64,000 bases of DNA, from the NCBI GenBank assembly GCA_945861535.1, contig CAMAUZ010000019.1, forward strand, positions 1 through 64,000, given 5' to 3'. The notes below the pieces were generated by a model. The model saw only the letters and a list, made by a program, of their open reading frames with translations, ran no database searches and was not told the origin of the DNA. Made by a program: the position numbers and the translations under genes. This stretch comes from Akkermansia muciniphila. Its GTDB lineage: Bacteria; Verrucomicrobiota; Verrucomicrobiia; Limisphaerales; BJHT01. Each line of letters opens with the position of its first letter. Within the stretch, counting starts at the first letter, position 1. This document shows positions 51,385 through 60,162 of the stretch, piece after piece.

Positions 51385-52347
51385 TCACGCCGCGCCGAAA
51401 CCGAACACCCGCGCTGCCGTGCCGCCCAGCACCTTCGCCTGGTCCGCCGCCGACATTCCCACCAACACCCCCCGCGTCCGCTCCCGATACGCGCGATACG
51501 ACTCCGCCGTTGCGTTCTCATCGAAGCCCCCGCCGTAAATCATCCGCCCAGCGCCAAACGCCCCCGCCAGTTCGCGGATCACCGCCGTCACTTTTTCCAA
51601 CGGCTGTTCCTCCGGCGTCGGCAGCGAGGAAATTTTCATCACCGTGTTCGGGAACCGCGCCCACCGCACGATCGCCGCATGATCCTCCCGCGTCCCCTGA
51701 AACGGCCGCCCCAAGTGATCGATCACCACCGTCGTCTGCGCGAACTCCTTGATCAGCGGCTCGAAGCCGATCCCGAAGCGCGGCTCGAAATGCAACTGCA
51801 CGCCCAGCCCCAGCTCCGCCGCCGCGCGCCACAGCTCGCGCAACTCCGGCTTCCCGAACGGCGGCAACCGGTCCGCCTGATACGCATGAATCCGCGCCGC
51901 CACGACGCGCCCCGGGTTGCGTTTCACCAACGCCTGCATGGCGGGTATCGATCCCGGCCGCCCGGCGAAAAACAAACACGTCCCCTTCAGCCGCTTCCCG
52001 CCGACCGCGAAGCACCGCTCCAGAAACCGGTGGTCATCCTGATACGGCTCAGGATGCACGATCACCGCGAAGTCCACGCCCGCGCCATCCATCCGCTGCA
52101 ACAGCAACTCCGGCGGCGACGCCTTCTCCGGCCGATACGGCCCCTGCGGATGATACGGAAATCGCGCATCGCCCCCGCCCGCGAAGCAATGCACATGCGC
52201 ATCCACCACCGGCACGCGCGGCTCCGCCCCACGCGCCAGCGCTCCCGCCCCCAACACCGCGCCCACCGCCATGGTCTTCAGAAAATCCCGCCGCGCGCAG
52301 TCGCCCGCGCCCTCCGCCACCCGGTTCAACTCTGTTCTCATAATCAT
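51385..52347 (-). CDS. Tat-exported amidohydrolase-2 family protein
   Basis: This 320-residue protein has a Tat-type signal (A-R-R-D-F-L-K-T-M-A-V-G-A-V-L-G-A) followed by 'PVVDAHVHCF', the metal-binding H-x-H motif of the amidohydrolase-2 (TIM-barrel, decarboxylase/lactonase-like) family. Further residues are 'LHFEPRFG', 'VIDHLGRPF' and the C-terminal 'MIYGGGFDENAT' with a glycine where many relatives have 'GSDxP'. It probably hydrolyses a lactone or decarboxylates an aromatic acid outside the cytoplasm. The ATG at 52347 was chosen; the open frame reaches 52431 through a REP doublet. Confidence 0.85.
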   Translation of the reverse strand: MIMRTELNRVAEGAGDCARRDFLKTMAVGAVLGAGALARGAEPRVPVVDAHVHCFAGGGDARFPYHPQGPYRPEKASPPELLLQRMDGAGVDFAVIVHPEPYQDDHRFLERCFAVGGKRLKGTCLFFAGRPGSIPAMQALVKRNPGRVVAARIHAYQADRLPPFGKPELRELWRAAAELGLGVQLHFEPRFGIGFEPLIKEFAQTTVVIDHLGRPFQGTREDHAAIVRWARFPNTVMKISSLPTPEEQPLEKVTAVIRELAGAFGAGRMIYGGGFDENATAESYRAYRERTRGVLVGMSAADQAKVLGGTAARVFGFGAA

Positions 52348-52371
52348 TTTCCCTTTCCCAAATCGCTCACC

Positions 52372-52443
52372 GTAGCCGCCGACGTGAGGAGGCGGATCGG
52401 CCGCCGCGACGTGGCCCGTCCGCCTCCTCACGTCGGCGGCTAC
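52372..52443. repeat. GTAG-headed REP doublet, family 1 copy C
   Basis: GTAGCCGCCGACGTGAGGAG then GCGG faces CCGCC and TCCTCACGTCGGCGGCTAC with a 24-base centre. Both arms are nearly perfect. It sits just upstream of the amidohydrolase start (52347), inside what should be its leader. Confidence 0.9.
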
Positions 52444-52522
52444 TATGCCACAGGCGGTGAGACGCCTGCGGTACCCCGCCCGCCGTCACTCAGCCACTCG
52501 CCGCCTCGCCACCAATCACGAA

Positions 52523-53791
52523 TCACTTTCCCCCACCCGCCTCCCTCCGCACCAAATCCAGCCCCTGCTGCGCCGTCACAAACTTGAACGTCTCCCGCTC
52601 ATACCGATTCACCCGCGCCAGCACGCTTGTCCCGCGCGGGCCGGCCAGCGCAAGGAACACCGTCCCCACCGGCTTGCCCGGCGTCCCGCCCGTCGGCCCC
52701 GCGATGCCCGTCGTCGCCAGCGCGTACGTCGCGCCGGTTCGTTGCCGCGCGCCCTCGGCCATCTCGCGCGCCACCGCCTCGCTCACCGCGCCGTGCGCCG
52801 CCAGCGTTTCCTCGCGCACGCCGAGGAACGTCTGCTTCGCCGCATTGCTATACGTCACCAGCCCCGCCAGAAAAACAGCCGACGCCCCCGGCACATTCGT
52901 GATGCGGTTCGCCACGAAACCGCCCGTGCAAGACTCCGCCACCGCCAGCGTCTCGCCCCGCGCCGTGAGCAACTGCACCAGCACCGACTCGATCTGATCA
53001 TCGCCTTCGCCATACACCGCCGCCCCGAGCAACCGCCGCGAGATCGTCGCCGCCTCCGCCACCAACGCCGCGCCTTTCATCCCGTGCGCAACGAACCGCA
53101 AATCCACCTCGCCCGTCCGCGCGCAATACCCCAGCTCCAGTCCCGTATCCGTCAGCGCCTTCAGCGGCCCCGCCACCGTCTCCTCCACCACCGATTCGCC
53201 AATGCCCGTCGTCTTCAGCGTGCGACACACGAACTCGTCCGCGAGCGGAAATTCCCGCGTCACCAGCGGCACCACGCTGTCCGTGAACATCGGCCGCAAT
53301 TCCCGCGGCGGACCCGGCAACATCACCAGCAGCGACCGCCTCCCAGCCCCGCGAAACGCATTCGGCGCGACCGTCATCGCCAGCCCCGGCGCCGTCCCGT
53401 TGGGATTCGGCAGAATCACCGCGCCCGCGGGAATCATCGCCTGCACCCGCGTGCTCGGCGGCATCACGCGATGCCGACCTGCGAAAAACTGCTCGATGTG
53501 CGCCACCATCCCCGCGTCCTCGTGCAGCGGGCACCCCAGCAACTGCGCGATCAAATCCCGCGTGATGTCATCCGAGGTCGGCCCCAGCCCGCCCGTCGTG
53601 ATGATCAAATCCGCGCGCCCCAAAGCCTCGCGCACCGCCTGCTGAATGTCCGCTCCCGTGTCCGCCACCGCCACCTGCCGCGTCACCACATACCCGCGGT
53701 CCGCGAGCTGCCGACAGAGCCACTGCTGATGCGTGTTGAGCACCCGGCCCAACAGCAGTTCCGAGCCGGTGTTGATGAGTTCAATGTTCAT
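52523..53791 (-). CDS. cinA: CinA-like protein (nicotinamide-nucleotide amidase)
   Basis: This 422-residue protein combines an N-terminal MoCF-like domain ('INTGSELLLGRVLNTHQQWL', 'TTGGLGPTSDDITRD'), linked to ADP-ribose hydrolysis, with a C-terminal amidase domain ('AVAESCTGGFVANRITNVPG' and 'GLVTYSNAAKQTFLGV'). The latter deamidates nicotinamide mononucleotide for NAD recycling. Both domains look complete. The ATG begins M-N-I-E-L-I-N-T-G-S, the standard family start. Confidence 0.95.
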   Translation of the reverse strand: MNIELINTGSELLLGRVLNTHQQWLCRQLADRGYVVTRQVAVADTGADIQQAVREALGRADLIITTGGLGPTSDDITRDLIAQLLGCPLHEDAGMVAHIEQFFAGRHRVMPPSTRVQAMIPAGAVILPNPNGTAPGLAMTVAPNAFRGAGRRSLLVMLPGPPRELRPMFTDSVVPLVTREFPLADEFVCRTLKTTGIGESVVEETVAGPLKALTDTGLELGYCARTGEVDLRFVAHGMKGAALVAEAATISRRLLGAAVYGEGDDQIESVLVQLLTARGETLAVAESCTGGFVANRITNVPGASAVFLAGLVTYSNAAKQTFLGVREETLAAHGAVSEAVAREMAEGARQRTGATYALATTGIAGPTGGTPGKPVGTVFLALAGPRGTSVLARVNRYERETFKFVTAQQGLDLVRREAGGGK

Positions 53792-53957
53792 GCCGCGAAC
53801 CTTGGCACGCGCCCGCCCGGTGTCTCAACCTGGAAACCACGGTTGAGGCGAACCCCGAAAGGCACGAAAATAAAGGGCCGGGTCGCGGTTGGGCAGGACC
53901 GCATTACCTTCCCACCGATGGCACTTCCCGTTTCGGCCAGCACCTCTTCCTTCGTGC

Positions 53958-54209
53958 GGGCGCATCTCAGTTTCTTGCAATGCGAACGGGCGGCTGCGGT
54001 GCAGCGTCGCCGGACTGGCGCAACGGACGCGTTCTCGCTCGCCCCGTCATTCTCCCGTTGAGAGGGAGAATTTTCGGCCGCGCTCGGCGGAGCGGAAGCG
54101 TTCGGATTGGCGCAGAGCGAGCGAACCGGCTCCTACTCCCCGCGGGAGGGGGGGTGAGTGAGAACGGAGACGAATTGCCAACCAAGGTGCAAGAAGCTGC
54201 GCTGCGCCC
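53958..54209. mobile_element. MITE-like element, variant copy with a different interior (252 bp)
   Basis: The ends belong to the family (left GGGCGCATCTCAGTTTCTTG; right GCAAGAAGCTGCGCTGCGCC then C), but the interior lacks the GGCAGGCATCC motifs and carries other hairpins, such as CTCCCGTTGAGAGGGAG. The flanking nine bases (CCTTCGTGC and CTTTGTTCC) match at only five positions, so any target duplication has decayed. No gene is seen in 53792-54278. Confidence 0.7.
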
Positions 54210-54278
54210 CTTTGTTCCTTGGCCATTGCTCCTTCCCTTGAACTTTGAGCTTTATCCTTTGAGCTTTCGCCCCCCGCT

Positions 54279-57032
54279 TCACACCGCGTGCTGCTGGTTG
54301 CCGTCCGCACCGCCGCCGTCGAGGTCGATCAGGATTTCGCGCGGCTCGGCGCCGTTGCTCGGGCCGACGATGCCGCGTTGTTCCAGCTCGTCCATGATGC
54401 GCGCCGCGCGGCCGTAGCCGAGCCGCAGGCGGCGCTGCAACAGCGACACGCTGGCCTTCTGCTCGCTGCGGATGACTTCGATGCACTGCTCGATGACGCC
54501 CTCGTCCTCGTCGAGTCCGCCTTCCTCGCCATCCATGCTGCTGACCGGCTTTTGCAACTGCTGATGAATCTCGACCTCGTAGCTGGGCTTGCCCTGCTTC
54601 GCGATGAAGTCCACGACGTCCTGGATTTCCTGGTCGGTGATGAGCACGCCCTGCGCGCGGATCAGCCGCGCCGAGCCGGGCGGCAGATAGAGCATGTCGC
54701 CTTTGCCGAGCAGTTTGTCCGCGCCCATCGCATCGAGAATCGTGCGCGAGTCCACGCGCGCGGCGACCTGGAACGCGATGCGCGCCGGGATGTTCGCCTT
54801 GATGACGCCGGTGATGACATCGACCGACGGCCGCTGCGTGGCGACGATGCAGTGGATGCCCGCCGCCCGCGCCATCTGCGTGATGCGCGCGATGGCCATC
54901 TCGACATCCGCCGGCGCGACGAGCATCAGGTCCGCCAGCTCGTCGATGATCACCACGATGTAACTGAGCTTCTCGGGAATGATGATATCGTCGTCGCGCG
55001 GCACCACGATCTGCTCGTCCACCTCGACCGCGAATCCATCCGCGCCCGCCTCGACTTTTTCCTTCTTCGCCATCAGCGGCAGCTCGGGTTCGCTCTGCGG
55101 CAGCGGCTTGTCCTTCGGGCGTTCGTTGAATGACTTGATGTTGCGCACGCCGACGCGCGCGAAAATCTGGTAGCGCTTCTCCATCTCGTTCACGACCCAG
55201 CGCAGCGCGAGGATGACTTTCTTCGGATCGTTTACCACCGGCACGACCAGGTGTGGCAGCGAGTTGTATTGCTGCAGCTCGACGACCTTGGGATCGATCA
55301 TCACGAAGCGCAGTTGGTCGGGGCTGAACTTGTAGAGCAGCGACGCGATGATGGCGTTGATGCACACGGATTTGCCCGACCCGGTGCTGCCGGCGATCAG
55401 GCAGTGCGGCATCTCGGCGAGGTCCGCGATGATCGGATGGCCGTACACGTCCTTGCCCAGCGCGAGCGGGATGCGGCACTTGGTGTTCTTCCATTCATCC
55501 GACTCGAGCAGGTCGCGCATGATGACCTTGGTCTTGATGAGGTTGGGGACCTCGATGCCGACCGAACTTTTGCCGGGCACGGGCGCGAGAATGTGGATGC
55601 GCTCGGCCTTCAGCGCGGCGGCGATGTTGTTGGTGAGGCCGGAGATTTTTTCGAGCTTCACGCCGGGCGCGGGATGCAGCTCGTAGCGCGTGATGGTCGG
55701 GCCTTTGGTGATGTCGCCGAGCGCCACGTCGATGTCGAATTGCGCCAGCGTTTGCTGCATGAGCCGGGCGTTGGCCATCAGCTCCTCCTTCGATTCCGTG
55801 GGCCGCAAGGTCATGTCCGGCTGCTGGAGAAAATCCATCGGCGGCACCTTGTAGTTCCCGATCAAGGGCGTGGCCGCCACGGTGATGGGCTTGGGCTTTT
55901 TCGGCACGAGCTTGGGCCGCGGCGACATGGCCACCGGCGCGAACGGCGGCGCGGACGACGACGCGGCGGCACCGTTGGCGTCCGGCTTGTTGGCGGAATC
56001 GGCTGCGTTGCCGGGCTTCGGCGCGTCGGTTTTTTCGCCGGACTTTTCGCCCGGTTTTCCGGCCGAACGCCCGAGCACCTGCTCGGTGGTGGCCGCGGCG
56101 AGTTCCTGCGCGGTGATGATGAGCGCGGCTTTTTCTTTTTCCTTCGCGGCGGCCGCGGCGGCGGCGGCGGCGGTCTCCGCCGCGGGTTTGGCTGCTTTGC
56201 CACCGGCTTCGGGCCAGGAATTGGCGACGCTCAGATCGCGCACCCGCGGCTCCGGCACGGGCTTCATGTCCGGCCCGAGTGTGGGACCGGTCGGGGCTTC
56301 CTTGCCCGCTCCGGCAGCCTCGGCCTTCGCGTCGGCCTTCACGTCGGTCTTGGCTTCCGGCTTGCCGGACTTCGCGCCCTTGGCGAGCTGCTGTTCCAGG
56401 CGGCGGGCTTCGCGTTCGAGCTCGCGCGTCCGCTGTTGCAGCGCGAATTCCTCCGCCTCAGAGGGCGCACGGAAACGGAACCAGGCATCCTCGACCCACG
56501 CAAAGACCTTGAAGTTGGTGAAGCAGACCAGGCTGATCAGATAGAGCGTCGCGACGAGAATGGTCGCGCCCACCGTGCCGAAATGGCTGAACACATAATC
56601 GTTGAAGAACTGGCCCACGACCCCCCCGGCGCTCGGGGCGTTGAGCCGCCGCCCGAGGTCATCGAACAGCGTCGGATACAGCGCCAGCCAGACCATGCTG
56701 CACAAAAACATCAGCGCCGCCCAACCCCAGCGCGTGCGCAGATAAGCCAGCGCCGTGAAAAACTGCGCCAGCCCCAGCGCCAGCAGCAGCGGCGGCAACA
56801 GGTACGCCGCCGCGCCGAACAGGAAGAAAAAACCATGCGCCGTCCACGCGCCGAACAGCCCGATCAGGTTGTGCCGGGGAACATTGACGTCCGTGCGGTT
56901 GAACGAGACATCGCCCTTGTCGAACGAGAACATCGCGATCAGCAGCAGCACCGACAGGCTGACCAGCACGATGCCGAGGATTTCCCCGGACCGCTGTTCG
57001 CCCGCCGTGTTGCCCGCATCTTTTCTCGCCAT
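54279..57032 (-). CDS. ftsK: DNA translocase FtsK/SpoIIIE
   Basis: This 917-residue protein moves chromosomal DNA at the division septum. The N-terminus holds about four membrane helices (residues 20-180). A long Ala/Pro/Lys-rich linker follows (about 200-390), then the motor domain with Walker A 'GSTGSGKS' near 550 and Walker B 'VVIIDELADLML' near 690. The C-terminal winged-helix gamma domain ('QCIEVIRSEQKASVSLLQRRLRLGYGRAARIMDEL' in pieces) recognises orientation sequences. All parts look intact. Confidence 0.95.
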   Translation of the reverse strand: MARKDAGNTAGEQRSGEILGIVLVSLSVLLLIAMFSFDKGDVSFNRTDVNVPRHNLIGLFGAWTAHGFFFLFGAAAYLLPPLLLALGLAQFFTALAYLRTRWGWAALMFLCSMVWLALYPTLFDDLGRRLNAPSAGGVVGQFFNDYVFSHFGTVGATILVATLYLISLVCFTNFKVFAWVEDAWFRFRAPSEAEEFALQQRTRELEREARRLEQQLAKGAKSGKPEAKTDVKADAKAEAAGAGKEAPTGPTLGPDMKPVPEPRVRDLSVANSWPEAGGKAAKPAAETAAAAAAAAAKEKEKAALIITAQELAAATTEQVLGRSAGKPGEKSGEKTDAPKPGNAADSANKPDANGAAASSSAPPFAPVAMSPRPKLVPKKPKPITVAATPLIGNYKVPPMDFLQQPDMTLRPTESKEELMANARLMQQTLAQFDIDVALGDITKGPTITRYELHPAPGVKLEKISGLTNNIAAALKAERIHILAPVPGKSSVGIEVPNLIKTKVIMRDLLESDEWKNTKCRIPLALGKDVYGHPIIADLAEMPHCLIAGSTGSGKSVCINAIIASLLYKFSPDQLRFVMIDPKVVELQQYNSLPHLVVPVVNDPKKVILALRWVVNEMEKRYQIFARVGVRNIKSFNERPKDKPLPQSEPELPLMAKKEKVEAGADGFAVEVDEQIVVPRDDDIIIPEKLSYIVVIIDELADLMLVAPADVEMAIARITQMARAAGIHCIVATQRPSVDVITGVIKANIPARIAFQVAARVDSRTILDAMGADKLLGKGDMLYLPPGSARLIRAQGVLITDQEIQDVVDFIAKQGKPSYEVEIHQQLQKPVSSMDGEEGGLDEDEGVIEQCIEVIRSEQKASVSLLQRRLRLGYGRAARIMDELEQRGIVGPSNGAEPREILIDLDGGGADGNQQHAV

Positions 57033-57179
57033 TGCCGCAGATTAGTAAGCCGCACCCGGATTAGCAACACGGCGCGCGGGGGGAGGAAAGCTCCAAGGCT
57101 AAAGCTCACAGCTCAAGGGAAGGGTCAAGGATCAAGGTTCCAGACTGGGCTGGTCATTCAGTGGCTGGCACTGCGGTGG

Positions 57180-57255
57180 GTAGGGCGCGTCTGTCCCCAG
57201 CGCGCCGGTGGGAGGTCCACCCGCCCGCGGCGCGCTGAGGACAGACGCGCCCTAC
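57180..57255. repeat. GTAG-headed REP doublet, family 2 copy B
   Basis: GTAGGGCGCGTCTGTCCCCA and GCGCGCC face GGCGCGC and TGAGGACAGACGCGCCCTAC. The immediate flanks are also complementary (GCGGTGG and CCACCGC), extending the inverted repeat. Other short repeats (AAAGCTCA/TGAGCTTT series at 57090-57125 and 57334-57362) flank it. No gene in 57033-57339. Confidence 0.85.
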
Positions 57256-57339
57256 CCACCGCGCCGAGAGCTTGATTGGCCAGCGGCAAGGCGATCCGTT
57301 TCGTTCCAAACAGCGGAGAATCGGAGTTGTCTTTGAGCT

Positions 57340-58020
57340 TTAGCCTTTGAGCTTTGAGCTTTGCTCGTCTCCGCCGTCGCCGACTTTCAAGCGCACTTCG
57401 CATTGCGTGGACATGCGAAGGGAATGGTTCCCGGTGAGAGGTTGGGGGGTGCCGCGGGGGAGTTCGCGGCCGTCGAGCTGGGTCGTGTTTTGCACGCCGG
57501 CGAGGGCGGTGAGGAACCATTGGCCGTCGCGCTGCGCAAGAGCGACGTGGCGGCGGGAAACGGTGCCGAGGCCGGCGAATATCTGGCAGCCGACGGTGCC
57601 TTCGCGGCCGATGATGTCGCCGTCGCGACACGCGAATCGTTGCGCGCCGACGGTGAGATGCAGCGCGGGTGCCACCGGAGAAGCGGCGACAGGTGTGGCT
57701 GTGCGTGTGGCGGCGGGCGCGGGTGGCGCGGTGCCGCCGCTCGGGGTCACGGCGCTCAGGTCATTGCCGCAACCCGCGCCGCCGCAGAGGAGGGCGTAGG
57801 ATTCGTTGATGGTGCCGCAGAGGGGACAGACTTTGCGCGGAAGCGCGGGGGCGGCGGGGAGCGGTGCGGCTGACGCAGGTGCAGTCGCGGCGGGCGGCGC
57901 GGATCCGGGCGGGCGGGCGCTGTGGCCGCGGTCGAGGATGGGCTGGCCGCAGCCGCCGCAGATGGAGTCGTGGGGGGCGTTTTCGTGGCCACAGATCGGG
58001 CACGGGAGGCGTTGGCTCAT
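57340..58020 (-). CDS. Zinc-ribbon and FHA domain protein
   Basis: This 226-residue protein has an N-terminal zinc ribbon (Cys7, Cys10, Cys21, Cys24), a Pro/Ala linker, a second zinc-ribbon-like motif ('CPLCGTINESYALLCGGAGCG') and another linker. The C-terminal FHA domain carries 'DGDIIGREGTVGCQIFAGLGTVSRRHVAL' in pieces and would bind phosphothreonine. The radical SAM gene upstream ends inside its start (overlap 58017-58020), so both are cotranslated. The FHA domain suggests control by a Ser/Thr kinase, such as the one at 43.3-46.2 kb, but no direct link is shown. Confidence 0.85.
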   Translation of the reverse strand: MSQRLPCPICGHENAPHDSICGGCGQPILDRGHSARPPGSAPPAATAPASAAPLPAAPALPRKVCPLCGTINESYALLCGGAGCGNDLSAVTPSGGTAPPAPAATRTATPVAASPVAPALHLTVGAQRFACRDGDIIGREGTVGCQIFAGLGTVSRRHVALAQRDGQWFLTALAGVQNTTQLDGRELPRGTPQPLTGNHSLRMSTQCEVRLKVGDGGDEQSSKLKG

Positions 58021-58667
58021 GCGCGGACTTTCACGGGTTGATCGGAGGTGGTGCTGTCATAGCCGAGGGCGCGGAGTTTTTCACGCAGCTTGGCCATTGC
58101 CCCCGGCTCGGGGATGCCGGCCATCCAGATCGCGTCGCCTTCGAGCATGAGATCGAGCTGCCGCTGCGGCGACCACGGGCGCTGGTCGAGATCGGTCGGG
58201 TAGCGTTCACGGGCGAGCGGCGAGAGGAGAAAAATGCGCTGATTGTCGGAGCCGCGCAGGGCGAGGGTCTGGCCGGCGTGGGCGACGAACGGCTCGGAGA
58301 TGAGCACGTCGGCGAGCGCGAGGATGTCGGCGTGCTGGGCGAAGAGGCGTTCGTTGGGATAGCCGGAGAACACGAGCAAATCGCCGGCGGTCCGGGTGCG
58401 CAGGAGTTTCAGCAATTCGCGCAGCGCGTCGGGTTGGTCAAAGGGTTCGCCGCCGGAGATGGTGACGCCGTCGGCCTGCGCGAGCCACTGGGCGCAGCCC
58501 GAGAGCAGTTCGTCGAGGGCGATGCGGTGGTCGGGCAGGGCATCCCAAGTGTCGCGACTGACGCAGCCGGGGCAGTGGATCGAGCAGCCCTGAGTCCAGA
58601 TGCCGAGGCGCCGCCCAAAGCCGAGCGTGGTGACCGGGAAGTGAACTTTGTTGATCGCGATGTGCAT
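58017..58667 (-). CDS. Small radical SAM protein (NrdG/PflA-like activase)
   Basis: This 216-residue protein has the radical SAM motif Cys28-x3-Cys32-x2-Cys35 in 'TQGCSIHCPGC' and the SAM-binding 'ISGGEPF' motif. Size and pattern match the anaerobic ribonucleotide reductase/pyruvate formate-lyase activating enzymes, which install a glycyl radical. No glycyl-radical enzyme gene is in the window. Pairing with a zinc-ribbon/FHA protein is unusual for a standard activase and suggests a different role. The start at 58667 (M-H-I-A-I-N-K-V-H-F) is clear. Confidence 0.85.
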   Translation of the reverse strand: MHIAINKVHFPVTTLGFGRRLGIWTQGCSIHCPGCVSRDTWDALPDHRIALDELLSGCAQWLAQADGVTISGGEPFDQPDALRELLKLLRTRTAGDLLVFSGYPNERLFAQHADILALADVLISEPFVAHAGQTLALRGSDNQRIFLLSPLARERYPTDLDQRPWSPQRQLDLMLEGDAIWMAGIPEPGAMAKLREKLRALGYDSTTSDQPVKVRA

Positions 58668-58845
58668 GGTGTGGGGAGAGGGATAGCACCTTGGAGCGGG
58701 GCGGGACAGTGGCAATCGGGGGAGAAGGATCGGGGCCGCTGCGAGTTGGCGGTGGCACCGCGCGCGAGCCGGTGTTTAGAGCATGGGCGACGGCGGGCGA
58801 CCGCGGCGGAAAAATCGGTGCGGTGCGGCCGCGCGGTGCGGTGCC

Positions 58846-59007
58846 GGAGCGCGGCCTTCAGGCCGCAGAAACGTGCGTCTCGTATGCGATCAACGAATTT
58901 CCAGACGATCGTTTCCGACGCACCAAATCGTGAGCGGCGGGACACATTCAGGTTGGTGGGAACGGCCGCTGCGGGCGGGCGTTTCTGCGGCCTGAAGGCC
59001 GCGCTCC
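58846..59007. repeat. 162-bp inverted-repeat element, copy 2
   Basis: It has the same bounding stem-loops GCGGCC-TTCA-GGCCGC / GCGGCC-TGAA-GGCCGC and the same counted length as the copy at 17137, with related interior words (GAATTTCC, GTGAGCGG, GCTGCGGGCGG). The outer arm homology extends on the right to about 59033, next to the DUF1501 stop codon at 59035. Confidence 0.8.
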
Positions 59008-59034
59008 GGTCGCCTTGACTGCATCGTTACGCCT

Positions 59035-60159
59035 TCAGCCGTAGAGCGGCATCGGCTCCAGCTTGAACTCGGGGAACACGCGGGCGAGGTCCGCATCGGG
59101 GCTGTGCCTTTTCAGAACCGCGGCGAGGACGTTGCGGTAGTTCGTGGTCACGGGGAGATCGCCGGGGTCTTCGAGAATCTCGGGCTTGAGCGTCGGCCAG
59201 TCGCCGAGGACGCGCCCGCCTTTCACGCCGCCGCCGACAACAAACATCACGCTGCCGCGTCCGTGGTCCGTGCCGAACGCCGAGTTCTCCGTCACGCGCC
59301 GCCCGAACTCGGTCATCACCACGACCGTCGTCGAGTCCATCGCCGCACCCATGTCGCGATAGAACGCGCCCAGCCCGCGCCCGAGCCGCGCCATCAGCGG
59401 GTCCATGATCGTCCCCTGGTTCAGATGCGAATCCCAGCCGCCAAGGTCAATCGACGCGGCCTCCATGCCGACGCGCGCCTTGATCAGGCGGGCCACCTGC
59501 TGCATCCCCTGGCCGAAATCATCCTTCGCATATTCCGCCCCGCCCGCGGGCTGATACGCCGTGGCGCGCAGGCGCTCGATGCGCCGCAACGCGTCCAGCG
59601 TGTCGCGGCCCGCCGCACCAAGCAATCCGCCCTCGCGCTGGTACAGGCTCTCGAGTTCCTTCTGTATCGGTGCGGCCTTGGTGCCGAGGGAGAATTCGTC
59701 GAGCGATCGCAACACCGTCGCCGCGGGTGCGCCGCGCAGGCACTCGGGGACCGCGCGCCCAAACGCAATCGCCGACAGCGCGCCGGCGGACAGATTCGGC
59801 CGGTAGCGGAGGAACCTTCCGAGCCAGCCGCCCGCGACCTCGCCGCCGTGCTCCATCAAATCCTGCGCCTCGAAATGCGAGCGCGTGCTGTCCTCCGAGC
59901 CGACGGCGTGAACAATCGCCAAGGCCCCCTCCGTGTAGGCGGGCGCGAGGTCCTTGAGCAGCGGGTTCAGGCCGAAGAAACCATCGAGCTTCACCGCCTC
60001 CGCCTGGCGCACCGCGATGCGCGGACGCGCCCGATAGTAGCCGTCGTCCTGCAACGGCGCGACGAGGCTCAGGCCGTCGGCACCACCGCGCAGAAAAACC
60101 ACGACGAGTGCATGAGCGCTGTCACCATTGCCGGTGATGAGGGTCTTGGGCGCAGCCAT
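59035..60159 (-). CDS. DUF1501 domain protein
   Basis: This 374-residue protein matches DUF1501, a family of the alkaline-phosphatase/sulfatase-like fold that is common in Planctomycetota and Verrucomicrobiota. Motifs are 'VVVFLRGGADGLSLVAP', 'DLGGWDSHLNQG', 'TTVVVMTEFGRRVTENSAFGTDHGRG' (in pieces) and 'VTTNYRNVLAAVL'. There is no obvious signal peptide in this version. The gene follows the DUF1800 gene by three bases, as usual for this pair. The biochemical role of the pair is unknown; extracellular polymer metabolism has been suggested. Confidence 0.9.
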   Translation of the reverse strand: MAAPKTLITGNGDSAHALVVVFLRGGADGLSLVAPLQDDGYYRARPRIAVRQAEAVKLDGFFGLNPLLKDLAPAYTEGALAIVHAVGSEDSTRSHFEAQDLMEHGGEVAGGWLGRFLRYRPNLSAGALSAIAFGRAVPECLRGAPAATVLRSLDEFSLGTKAAPIQKELESLYQREGGLLGAAGRDTLDALRRIERLRATAYQPAGGAEYAKDDFGQGMQQVARLIKARVGMEAASIDLGGWDSHLNQGTIMDPLMARLGRGLGAFYRDMGAAMDSTTVVVMTEFGRRVTENSAFGTDHGRGSVMFVVGGGVKGGRVLGDWPTLKPEILEDPGDLPVTTNYRNVLAAVLKRHSPDADLARVFPEFKLEPMPLYG

Positions 60160-60162
60160 AAA

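Noticed and set aside
53919-54061. A small plus-strand gene starting at 53919 and disrupted by the element at 53958
   Set aside because: The first 13 codons have no recognisable similarity and the flank duplication is not convincing.
55251-57275. A 674-codon open frame opposite ftsK
   Set aside because: Antisense shadow of a conserved gene with low-complexity translation.
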